Positions 5,523 to 11,826 of a DNA stretch of 11,826 nt are shown piece after piece. The notes under the pieces are model-generated. The model saw only the letters and a list, made by a program, of their open reading frames with translations. It had not been told where the DNA came from and did not search any database. The stretch's first letter is position 1; every line of letters begins with the position of its first letter. A program made the position numbers and the translations under genes. The stretch comes from Mayfieldus profundus (GTDB lineage Bacteria > Actinomycetota > Thermoleophilia > Solirubrobacterales > 70-9), in contig JBBPIM010000049.1 in assembly GCA_038040325.1 (NCBI GenBank), positions 1 to 11,826 on the forward strand, given 5' to 3'.

Positions 5523-7856
5523 CTAGTCCAGCAGCATCCAGTCGACGTAGCGCCCGCATGAGTCACGCAGTGGCACCGTGGCCACGTCCCAGTTCGCGGG
5601 TGAGGCGACGACTCTGCCGAGGCGTGTCTTGCGCTCGATCGCCCCAAGCCGCGCATCCGCGACTTCCACCTCGACCGCGACCCGGCGGCCCGCGCTGGTG
5701 AGCGAGCCGATCGGCCAGTACTGCGACAGTGGCTCGGTTACGGCGGAAGGATGCGCCGACAATTCACCGGCACGGACCTGCAGCGAGACAGGGCTCGAGT
5801 ACTGCAGCGAGAGATCCCAGCGCCCCGGGGGAAGCCGTAGCGTCTGCGACACAGCGAATCCCGCAGGGACCAGGGCCGAGCCCGAAGGTTCGAGATATGC
5901 CGCGGCTCCGCCCGGCCAGCGCCAGCCGTCCGCCGACCCGACCACCGGCGCGGGCCGGACGGCCGCCACGCCGCTGCGGCGGCTCAGCCGGCGCCCGGCA
6001 GGGCTGGCGCAGTCCAGAATCGCCCCCGGCGCGCCGCCCTCGTCGAGAGTGGCACGGCGAGGCGTCGGCCCCAAGCGCTCCCACACCTCGAATGAGCGCG
6101 TGCGCCGAACCACCCGCCAGTTCCCGGGCGGCGCGCTGGCGTAGGGGCCGCGGGCCGTGACGGCGTAGCGGAAGCGGTCGAGGTCCCTGCCGGTGAGCGA
6201 GTCGAAGTCCGCCGGCGACTGCGGCTTGCCCGGCCTGGGGCGCACGGGCACGTCGGACCGGTAGCCGTAGGGAATCAGATCCCCCAGCCGGACCCCCAGC
6301 AGCTCCGACCGCGCGTAGTCATCCCTGGCGAGCAGGATGGTTGGGCCATTTCGCAGCAGCGGCCTTAGCGAACGCAGCTCGTCGGAGTGGTCGGTCGCCG
6401 ACACCGGGGCATTTCGCAAGGCGAGCAGGCTCGACCAGGCGACGACGACGAGAAACGCCACTCCCAGCAGCGCGCGGGCGGCGTCGGTCGGCGAGCGTGC
6501 CAGCCGCCGAAGATGCCCCGGCTCGGGAGACCCCGCAAAGGCGGCGCGCACGGCCAGCAGCGTGATGAGCGGAGCGGCGACGACCAGCGCCTTCGCGCTG
6601 AAGTACGGCGCAAGGACGTCGCGGGCGTACCAGTAGATGATCAGCGAAGCGAGAACGGCTGCCGGAACTGCGAAATCGCGACGCCGGGTCCACCACGCCG
6701 CCCCGTACACGACTGCCGCCAGCGCGATCCCTGTCGCAATGCCGACCCAGAGCTCGTCGGAGGGGGGCAACCGGAAGTCGCTCTCAGGCCAGCCGCCGAA
6801 AACCCGCCAGGGCGAGATCTGCCCCGGGAAGTTCCCCCCCGCGGTGGATCCCTGGTCTGGGAGCGCCCCGCTCAGCGTCGCTTCGCGCAGTCGCCCCAGG
6901 TTCGCGAGCACGCCGGCGATCAGCACGCCGGCCCCGACGAGCAGCACGGGCGCCATCCCCCGCACCCACGACAACCACTCGCGGGGCCGAGCGACCAATT
7001 CTGCCGCCAGCCAAACCGCGAGGATGCCCAGCGGCCAGGCCACCCCGCTGCGGCCTAAGGTCAGCACGGCTGCCACCGCAGCCAGCCCCGGCACCAACCC
7101 GCGGCGCCAAGTGGCGGGCGGGCGCAGCTCAGCCAGGGCGAGGGCAAAGACCAGCACCAAAAGCGCGAGCGCGGGCTCCTTGAACGATCCCTCGGCGAAG
7201 TACGACACCGCCATGTAGGGCAGGCCGGTGGCGGCGGCCCCGGCGACGCGCCACCCCGGCCGCAGATCGCCCAGCGCCGTCAAGGCAGTAAGGGCCGTCA
7301 GGACCGGGACCGCCATCAGGAAGCCGGTGAACGCCGGCAGAACGCCGAAGGGCCGGGCGAATGCCGCTGCCACCGCGTGTGGGCCGATCGGATAGCCCGG
7401 GTCGACCTGCGAGATCAGCGCATCGGCGTCCTGGCCGTGGGCCAGCGCCTCGGCCCAGGCGAGGTGAAATCCGAGGTCGTCGTTGATCCCCGTGCCGAGC
7501 AGCCCCAGGCGGCCGCTGAGCGCGAAGGGAACCGATACCGCGGCCAGCACGATGAGGGCGGCCGCCGCCGCCTCCCAGGCGCCTGCCGCGTCTCCTCGCT
7601 GGGCGCCCGTCTCCGCACCTAGGCGAGGGAGGAACGGCGCAAGACCGGCGACCGCCAGGCCCACCAGAACCACGAGTGCGGTCCAACCGTGTCCGGGAAG
7701 CCGCACCGCCAGGGTTGCAACGCACAAGAGCGTCGCCAAGCCCGCGCCCGGGGCGAGCCAGCTCCAGCCGTCCGCGCCGCCCAAGCGGCAGACGAGGTGC
7801 CCGGCCGCCAGCGACAAACCGCAGATCCCCGCCGCGCAGGCATACGTCGCGAGCAC
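5523..7856 (-). CDS. Large multi-spanning membrane protein, probable GT-C-type glycosyltransferase
   Basis: A 777-residue protein. About ten to twelve hydrophobic helices fill residues 1-480, and residues 482-777 form a soluble, beta-rich extracytoplasmic domain. After the early helices, the loop GTGINDDLGFHLAWAEAL (121-138) carries paired aspartates where GT-C enzymes have their catalytic acidic motif, and AEGSFKEP (221-228) is a second charged loop. GT-C enzymes use polyprenyl-phosphate sugars on the outer face of the membrane. The C-terminal part (about 660-770: LRLPPGRWDLSLQYSS and later strands) looks like a carbohydrate-binding-type beta sandwich. Sequence alone does not prove catalysis, and a polymerase or acyl-type membrane protein is the alternative. 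GTG 7856 is the only start: the upstream in-frame ATG at 7880 meets a stop after four codons. It is the first gene of a two-gene minus-strand operon. Confidence 0.75.
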   Translation of the reverse strand: MLATYACAAGICGLSLAAGHLVCRLGGADGWSWLAPGAGLATLLCVATLAVRLPGHGWTALVVLVGLAVAGLAPFLPRLGAETGAQRGDAAGAWEAAAAALIVLAAVSVPFALSGRLGLLGTGINDDLGFHLAWAEALAHGQDADALISQVDPGYPIGPHAVAAAFARPFGVLPAFTGFLMAVPVLTALTALTALGDLRPGWRVAGAAATGLPYMAVSYFAEGSFKEPALALLVLVFALALAELRPPATWRRGLVPGLAAVAAVLTLGRSGVAWPLGILAVWLAAELVARPREWLSWVRGMAPVLLVGAGVLIAGVLANLGRLREATLSGALPDQGSTAGGNFPGQISPWRVFGGWPESDFRLPPSDELWVGIATGIALAAVVYGAAWWTRRRDFAVPAAVLASLIIYWYARDVLAPYFSAKALVVAAPLITLLAVRAAFAGSPEPGHLRRLARSPTDAARALLGVAFLVVVAWSSLLALRNAPVSATDHSDELRSLRPLLRNGPTILLARDDYARSELLGVRLGDLIPYGYRSDVPVRPRPGKPQSPADFDSLTGRDLDRFRYAVTARGPYASAPPGNWRVVRRTRSFEVWERLGPTPRRATLDEGGAPGAILDCASPAGRRLSRRSGVAAVRPAPVVGSADGWRWPGGAAAYLEPSGSALVPAGFAVSQTLRLPPGRWDLSLQYSSPVSLQVRAGELSAHPSAVTEPLSQYWPIGSLTSAGRRVAVEVEVADARLGAIERKTRLGRVVASPANWDVATVPLRDSCGRYVDWMLLD

Positions 7857-7903
7857 GGCGCCAGACTATTCCTCGTACATGGTAGAAACCCGCGATCCCG
7901 CCT
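7857..7903. promoter_or_regulatory. 47-bp divergent intergenic region (GT-C-like gene / epimerase)
   Basis: This short gap must hold the start signals of two divergent genes, so their promoters probably overlap each other or the coding ends. On the minus strand TACCAT (7884-7879) is a possible -10, and GAGGAA (7874-7869) is the only ribosome-site-like stretch, 12 bases before the GTG. On the plus strand I see no Shine-Dalgarno sequence before the ATG at 7904. Confidence 0.35.
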
Positions 7904-8851
7904 ATGAAAGTTCTCGTCACCGGAGGCGCCGGCTTCATCGGCTCCAACCTCGTTGGTCGGCTGCTCGAGCGCGGCGACGAGGTGCGCGTGTTCGACAACT
8001 TTTCGACCGGGAGGCGGGCCAATCTCGCCGGGCTGGAGTCTCAGCTCGAGATCGTCGAAGGAGACCTTCGCCGCTTCGAGCAGATCCGCGCGGCGACCCG
8101 CGGCGTCGAGCTCGTCTTCCATCAAGGCGCTCGACCGTCGGTCCCGTTGTCCCTAAGGGACCCTCGGACGACCAGCTCGGTGAACGTCCTGGGCACCCGC
8201 AACTTGTTGCTGGCTGCGCGTGACGAGAGCGTGAAGAGGATCGTTCTCGCCTCCTCCTCTTCCATATACGGGAACTCGGGAGGGCTTCCCCGCAGGGAGT
8301 CGGACAGGCCTGCGCCGATCTCGCCGTACGCAGTGTCGAAGCTGGTCGCCGAGCTGCAGGGCGTTGGCTTCAGCCGCATGTACTCGCTCGAGACGGTGAT
8401 GCTCCGATACTTCAATGTCTTCGGGCCGAACCAGGAGCACTGGTCGCCGTACGCCGCGGTCATTCCTCGCTTCATCTCTACCCTGGCATCTGGCGACCCG
8501 GTGCCGATCCATGGTGACGGTACGCAATTGCGCGACTTCACCTATGTCACGGACGTGGTCGAGGCCAACCTCCTCGCCTCGGAGGCCGCAGGTGTGAGCG
8601 GCGAAGTGGTGAACGTCGCGGGGGGACGTCCCGAGACCATCAACGCGCTGGCCGATGGCATCGGCGACATCCTCGATCGGACCGTGGAGCGGCAGTACCT
8701 GCCAGCTCGCCCGGGTGAAGTGCGCGACTCGTGGGCGGATATTGGAAAGGCAAGACGCTTGCTGCGCTACGAGCCCCGCGTCCCACTCGAAGAAGGCCTA
8801 CGCCTGGCCGCGAACGCTCTACTGGCCGGCCCGCTGCGTCAGGCGGTGTAG
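7904..8851 (+). CDS. NAD-dependent nucleotide-sugar epimerase/dehydratase (extended SDR)
   Basis: A 315-residue extended short-chain dehydrogenase. The N-terminal GGAGFIGSN (7-15) binds NAD, and D31 after the second strand selects NAD over NADP. VFHQGARPSVPLSL (71-84) is the loop that in UDP-glucose/UDP-GlcNAc 4-epimerases reads HLAA-x-x-S. ASSSSIYG (116-123) and SPYAVSK (140-146) supply the Ser/Tyr/Lys catalytic set with Y142 and K146. RYFNVFGPNQ (168-177) and RDFTYVTDVV (210-219) are sugar-nucleotide-binding motifs. Closest in feel to WbpP/GalE-type UDP-hexose 4-epimerases, although a dehydratase or other epimerase cannot be excluded. It would supply a cytoplasmic nucleotide sugar to the surrounding glycosyltransferases. 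ATG 7904 directly precedes the first strand. It converges, 6 bp apart, on the HprK-like gene. Confidence 0.9.
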   Translation: MKVLVTGGAGFIGSNLVGRLLERGDEVRVFDNFSTGRRANLAGLESQLEIVEGDLRRFEQIRAATRGVELVFHQGARPSVPLSLRDPRTTSSVNVLGTRNLLLAARDESVKRIVLASSSSIYGNSGGLPRRESDRPAPISPYAVSKLVAELQGVGFSRMYSLETVMLRYFNVFGPNQEHWSPYAAVIPRFISTLASGDPVPIHGDGTQLRDFTYVTDVVEANLLASEAAGVSGEVVNVAGGRPETINALADGIGDILDRTVERQYLPARPGEVRDSWADIGKARRLLRYEPRVPLEEGLRLAANALLAGPLRQAV

Positions 8852-8857
8852 CCCGCC

Positions 8858-9871
8858 TCAGCGCAGCAGCGGCAGCAATTCTGCCCAGTTGCGGTCGTGG
8901 TCGCGTCCCAGGGTCAGCCGCCACACGCGGGCCCGCGCCAGCGCCGCCGCGCAGCATGCCGTGCGCACCCACGCGATGTCGAGTTTGCCGGCAATGTCGC
9001 GCAGCCCTCGCTGGAGGACGAACTCCATTCCCTGATAGATCCCCACTCCGACGACGGCCTCGCGCACCAGCGTGCCGATTGCAGCCGTCCGCCGAACGGG
9101 CTCGAGCTGCGCATGCCGGCCAAGGGTGCGGCGGCCGATGACCAGGTGAACCAGGGGCTGCGGCGACGGCTCGATGCGATCCGCGATCGCGTCGAGCTCC
9201 AACGCGAGCTTGGGATGAGCCTCCATCCGCTCGAGCCGCCGCACGCTCCCCTCCGGCAGCTTGTCGGCGTCGGTGGCGTTGATCCCGATGCGCAGCGGGA
9301 ACGGGTGCAGCCGGCCACGGCGATCGACCAGCGGGCTGTCCTCGGAAAGTAGCCCTACGCCGTCCTCTTCCAGCGCCCGCAGGGCGAGCGTGCTCTTGCC
9401 CCCCCCGGAGGGCAGCATCACCGCCACGGCGCCCTCCGCGCCGGCAAGCCCGAGGGCGTGCAGCCTCGTCAGCCCCTGCGCCTCGAGGTGCTGACCGACG
9501 CGCGAGAGGATGAAGTGGTAGGCGGCCTCATGAACAAGGTGCTTGTCCTCGCCTTGGACCACCAGACGCTCTCCCGTGCGGTCAAGCACCGAGACGGCTC
9601 GCCCGAAGTAGTCGACGATCGTGCGCCCGTCCTGCTGGTAGACGACGTTGCGCGGCGTCACGAACGCCGCGGGGGCGTCGCCGAAGCCGTCGAACTCGGG
9701 CGGCCGCCGCTCGAGCACGACCTCCACCTCGGCTGCGCCGCCGTCCGGCTTGCGGGCGAACCACGCGAAGTCCAGCCGCAGCTCCTCGACCGCATCGGCC
9801 CACTCGCCGCCCACGCGAACGCACAATCCGTAGAAATCGAGATCGGCTTCAACGGCCGCTGCGGACTCCAT
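8858..9871 (-). CDS. HprK-like P-loop protein (HPr kinase-related)
   Basis: A 337-residue protein. Residues 1-130 form an N-terminal region without recognisable motifs. The C-terminal half resembles the HPr kinase C-domain: a strand GAVAVMLPSGGGKSTLALRAL with the Walker A at 154-161, then LLSEDSPLVDRRGRLHPFPLRIGI (174-197), which corresponds to the acidic strand and P-x-P-L loop in HprK-like proteins. True HprK phosphorylates Ser-46 of HPr; relatives without a sugar phosphotransferase system occur in peptide (lasso) and polysaccharide clusters and phosphorylate other targets. No HPr or PTS gene is visible here, so the substrate is unknown. Start: ATG 9871. A longer frame to 9943 would run into the divergent ABC gene's upstream region. 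No Shine-Dalgarno is seen, but TACAGT on minus (9887-9882) could be a -10 close to the ATG. Confidence 0.78.
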   Translation of the reverse strand: MESAAAVEADLDFYGLCVRVGGEWADAVEELRLDFAWFARKPDGGAAEVEVVLERRPPEFDGFGDAPAAFVTPRNVVYQQDGRTIVDYFGRAVSVLDRTGERLVVQGEDKHLVHEAAYHFILSRVGQHLEAQGLTRLHALGLAGAEGAVAVMLPSGGGKSTLALRALEEDGVGLLSEDSPLVDRRGRLHPFPLRIGINATDADKLPEGSVRRLERMEAHPKLALELDAIADRIEPSPQPLVHLVIGRRTLGRHAQLEPVRRTAAIGTLVREAVVGVGIYQGMEFVLQRGLRDIAGKLDIAWVRTACCAAALARARVWRLTLGRDHDRNWAELLPLLR

Positions 9872-9992
9872 CGGCGCCGCAACTGTATTGCGATGGCCAT
9901 CGGCGCCGCTGCTAGCGTTTCCCGCCTTGACTGGCGCTCTCACTCAAGCGACGGCAGAGCGTGCGGAGCGGCCGACATCGGTTGCGGCAGCG
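9872..9992. promoter_or_regulatory. Divergent intergenic region (HprK-like gene / fused ABC exporter)
   Basis: These 121 bp are less G/C-biased at the third position than the gene that follows, which supports reading them as non-coding. Candidate plus-strand promoter elements are TTGCGA (9888-9893) and TAGCGT (9913-9918), 19 bases apart. A candidate minus-strand -10 is TACAGT (9887-9882), 10 bases before the ATG of the HprK-like gene. All are weak matches. Confidence 0.35.
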
Positions 9993-11606
9993 GTGTCGGC
10001 GCGAGGCGTGAACAAGGCGTTCCGCCTCCCCCACGAGAAGTACGCGACGGTCAAGGAGCGGGTCGTCCATCCCCTCGCCCCGCGCAGCTACGAGGTCCTC
10101 CCCGCGCTGCGCGACGTCAGCTTCGAGGTGGCCCAGGGCGAGGCGTTCGGCATCGTCGGACGCAACGGCAGCGGAAAGAGCACGCTGCTGAAGTGCGTGT
10201 CGCGGATCTACCGGGTGGACTCCGGCGAGGTCCACGTCGAGGGCCGCCTCGCCCCGTTCATCGAGCTGGGCGTCGGCTTCAACCCGGAGCTGTCCGCGCG
10301 GGACAACGCGGTCGCAAACGCGGTCCTGCTCGGCCTGACGCCCGACCAGGCGCGCGAGCGCCTCGACGAGATCATCGCCTTCGCAGAGCTCGAGCAGTTC
10401 GTGGACCTCAAGCTCAAGAACTTCTCTTCGGGGATGAGCATGCGCCTCGCTTTCGCGGTGACCATCCAGGTGGATGCCGACGTGCTGCTGTTCGACGAGG
10501 TCCTCAAGGTCGGCGACACCTCGTTCCAGGAGAAGTGCGAGGAGCAATTCGAGCGGCTCAAGGACGAGGGGCGCACCCTCCTGCTCGTGAGCCACGACAT
10601 GAAATCTGTCGAAAGCTTCTGCGATCGAGCGATGCTGCTCGAAGACGGAAGCGTCGTGGACATCGGAGACTCGGCGACCATCGCCCGGGGCTACGAGGAG
10701 CTGAACGCGCAAGCGCCCCGGCGCCGGCCCGTTCTGGACGGCGGCAAGTCGCGGACGAGTGCGTCGTCGCAATCCGGGTCCCCGCGCGTCGGTCGATCCG
10801 GCCCGGCAATGTTCGGGCCGGACCCGCGCCGCCTGCTGACGCTCACGCGCCTGCTGGCGGTCGACAAGTTCAAGGTCAAGTACCTCGACGCCGTGCTCAG
10901 CTACCTGTGGGTGCTGATGGGCCCCCTGCTGCTGTTCGCCATCCTCTACTGGGTTTTCACGCAGATCGGGAGTTTCGACGAGGGCGTCAAGGACTACCCG
11001 CTCTACCTGCTGAGTTCGCTCGTTCTCTGGATGTACTTCTCCGAGGCCACTGGCGGTGCGGTGGTCTGCCTGGTCAGCAATGAGCCGCTGCTGCGCCGGT
11101 TGCCGCTCCCGCACGCCGCCGTGCCCTTGTCGGTCGTTGCGATGGCGCTGTTCGATCTCTGTATGAGCTCCATCGCGGTGCTGGTCTTCCTGCTGGCGTC
11201 GGGCGTCTCGCCGCGTCTGAGCTGGCTCGAGGTGTTCCCGATCGTGCTCTTCATAACCATGTTCATCACCGGGCTGGCGATGCTGCTGTCGGCGCTTTTT
11301 GTCCGCTACCGCGACGTCGACCACGTGTGGGCGCTGCTGCGCCAGGCGCTCTTCTACGCCTCACCGATCTTCTACGTCGTGACCTTCGTCCCGATCCCGA
11401 TCAAGCCGGTCGTGCTGGCGAACCCGCTCGCGGCGGCGTTCACCGAGGTTCGCCACGCGGTGATCGATCCCACGGCGCCGACATGGGCGGCGGCCTCGGG
11501 CGGAGCCGTGCGCGCCCTGATTCCTGTTGCGATCGTCTGCGGCACCTTCGTTCTCGGCCTGTGGGTCTTCCACCGCGAGAGCCCGACGGCGGCGGAGAAC
11601 CTCTAG
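9993..11606 (+). CDS. Polysaccharide ABC exporter, ATPase and permease fused in one polypeptide (Wzt/TagH + Wzm/TagG type)
   Basis: A 537-residue protein. Residues 1-240 are an ABC ATPase of the polysaccharide-export class: VNKAFRL, GIVGRNGSGKST (Walker A, 56-64), FIELGVGFNPELSARDN (Q-loop side), NFSSGM (signature, 144-148), DVLLFDEVLKVGD (Walker B, 163-169) and SHD (H-loop, H201). A Gly/Ser/Arg-rich linker covers about 241-275. Residues about 280-537 are an ABC-2 permease: KVKYLDAVLSYLWVLMGPLLLF and about six helices, ending in a short tail. The usual Wzt/Wzm pair is two genes, with the permease first. Here the frame runs unbroken through both. No Wzt-like C-terminal glycan-binding domain is present. 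Role: export of a lipid-linked glycan. GTG 9993 was chosen over TTG 9888 or 9927 because third-position G/C is low before it and it leaves room for promoters. Its stop shares CTAG 11603-11606 with the next gene. Confidence 0.88.
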   Translation: MSARGVNKAFRLPHEKYATVKERVVHPLAPRSYEVLPALRDVSFEVAQGEAFGIVGRNGSGKSTLLKCVSRIYRVDSGEVHVEGRLAPFIELGVGFNPELSARDNAVANAVLLGLTPDQARERLDEIIAFAELEQFVDLKLKNFSSGMSMRLAFAVTIQVDADVLLFDEVLKVGDTSFQEKCEEQFERLKDEGRTLLLVSHDMKSVESFCDRAMLLEDGSVVDIGDSATIARGYEELNAQAPRRRPVLDGGKSRTSASSQSGSPRVGRSGPAMFGPDPRRLLTLTRLLAVDKFKVKYLDAVLSYLWVLMGPLLLFAILYWVFTQIGSFDEGVKDYPLYLLSSLVLWMYFSEATGGAVVCLVSNEPLLRRLPLPHAAVPLSVVAMALFDLCMSSIAVLVFLLASGVSPRLSWLEVFPIVLFITMFITGLAMLLSALFVRYRDVDHVWALLRQALFYASPIFYVVTFVPIPIKPVVLANPLAAAFTEVRHAVIDPTAPTWAAASGGAVRALIPVAIVCGTFVLGLWVFHRESPTAAENL

Positions 11607-11826
11607 ACCCGACGACCGGCCAACGTCCGCCGGTAGAGCCCGGCAAGGCGATCGAGGTGGTCCTGCACCGGGAAGCGCTCGAGTGCCCAGGTGCGGGCGG
11701 CGGCCCCCATCCGCGCCCGCCGGCCCGCGTCCGCGGCCACCGTGGCCAGCGCCTCGGCGAGCGCGTCGGGATCCCGGCGGGGCACAATCATCGCGACGGA
11801 TTCGCCGAGCGCGAGCTCCCCCAGGG
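11603..11826 (-). CDS. Family 4 glycosyltransferase, C-terminal part (partial, 5' end outside window)
   Basis: The frame is open to the window edge and gives 73 residues: LGELALGESVAMIVPRRDP, then DALAEALATVAADAGRRARMGAAARTWALERF and a final helix. The order, a hydrophobic strand ending P-x-x-DPDALAEAL, then R-x-RMG-x-AAR and E-x-F, is the C-terminal end of GT-B family-4 glycosyltransferases. The donor-binding E(x)7E motif should lie just beyond the window. Its stop lies in the CTAG shared with the ABC exporter gene. It probably works in the same glycan pathway. It is a separate gene from the GT4 N-terminal relic at 2948-3070, which points the other way along the locus. Confidence 0.8.
   Translation of the reverse strand, partial: LGELALGESVAMIVPRRDPDALAEALATVAADAGRRARMGAAARTWALERFPVQDHLDRLAGLYRRTLAGRRV

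Noticed and set aside
5523..5526. A further CTAG at the stop of the GT-C-like gene
   Set aside because: Only the minus-strand gene ends here; no plus-strand gene uses the opposite stop, so it was not counted among the shared convergent stops.
7866..7880. Four-codon minus-strand mini-ORF (ATG TAC GAG GAA TAG) just before the GTG of the GT-C-like gene, possible leader peptide
   Set aside because: Too short to distinguish from chance, no ribosome site of its own, and its GAG GAA codons are better explained as a weak ribosome binding site for the GTG start.
9458..9992. Plus-strand open frame across the HprK-like gene running towards the ABC gene
   Set aside because: It is antisense to the HprK-like gene, which has clear P-loop motifs, and it is in a different frame from the ABC exporter. 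Its peptide has no recognisable features.
10809..10811. Possible separate start (ATG) for the permease half of the ABC exporter
   Set aside because: It is in frame with the ATPase, has no ribosome binding site and no preceding stop codon, so the sequence supports one fused protein.

Overview
The window is about 11.8 kb of GC-rich, densely packed bacterial DNA with strong G/C at third codon positions, GTG starts, several starts without a ribosome binding site, and protein types common in high-GC Actinobacteria. The anti-sigma segment ending in VGVELPNQ and the CG-x-G-x-D...DCE ending of the RTX-like protein resemble proteins I associate with Thermoleophilia (Solirubrobacterales/Gaiellales). 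That placement is an inference. I see no RNA genes, insertion sequences, CRISPR arrays or phage genes.

Left part (1-2951), small housekeeping and stress genes: a possible C-terminal scrap of a plus-strand gene, a small conserved hypothetical (minus), a dimeric alpha/beta-barrel (antibiotic-monooxygenase-like) protein (plus), a perfect 24-bp palindromic terminator, a secreted RTX-like calcium-binding repeat protein (minus), and, divergent from it, an ECF-type sigma factor translationally coupled to a single-pass membrane protein that is probably its anti-sigma factor. The RTX-like gene and the sigma/anti-sigma pair share a 104-bp divergent intergenic region.

Junction (2948-3070): a short minus-strand fragment reads as the N-terminus of a family-4 glycosyltransferase that stops being recognisable after about 23 residues. 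This looks like a relic at an old rearrangement point between the sigma region and the glycan genes.

Right part (3095-11826), a cell-surface glycan locus: a GT2 glycosyltransferase (plus), an FAD amine-oxidase-like oxidoreductase and a large GT-C-like multi-spanning membrane protein (minus, one likely operon), an SDR-type NAD-sugar epimerase (plus), an HprK-like P-loop protein (minus), a polysaccharide-type ABC exporter with ATPase and permease fused in one chain (plus), and the C-terminus of a GT4 glycosyltransferase (minus, running off the window). A plausible working model is: the epimerase makes a nucleotide sugar, GT2/GT4 assemble a lipid-linked glycan on the cytoplasmic face, the fused Wzt/Wzm-like ABC protein flips it, and the GT-C protein adds sugars outside from a polyprenyl donor. 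The roles of the FAD enzyme and HprK-like protein are not settled.

The layout is unusual in that glycan genes alternate strands rather than forming one operon. Three of the five convergent gene ends share a single CTAG, so that both stop codons lie in the same four bases.
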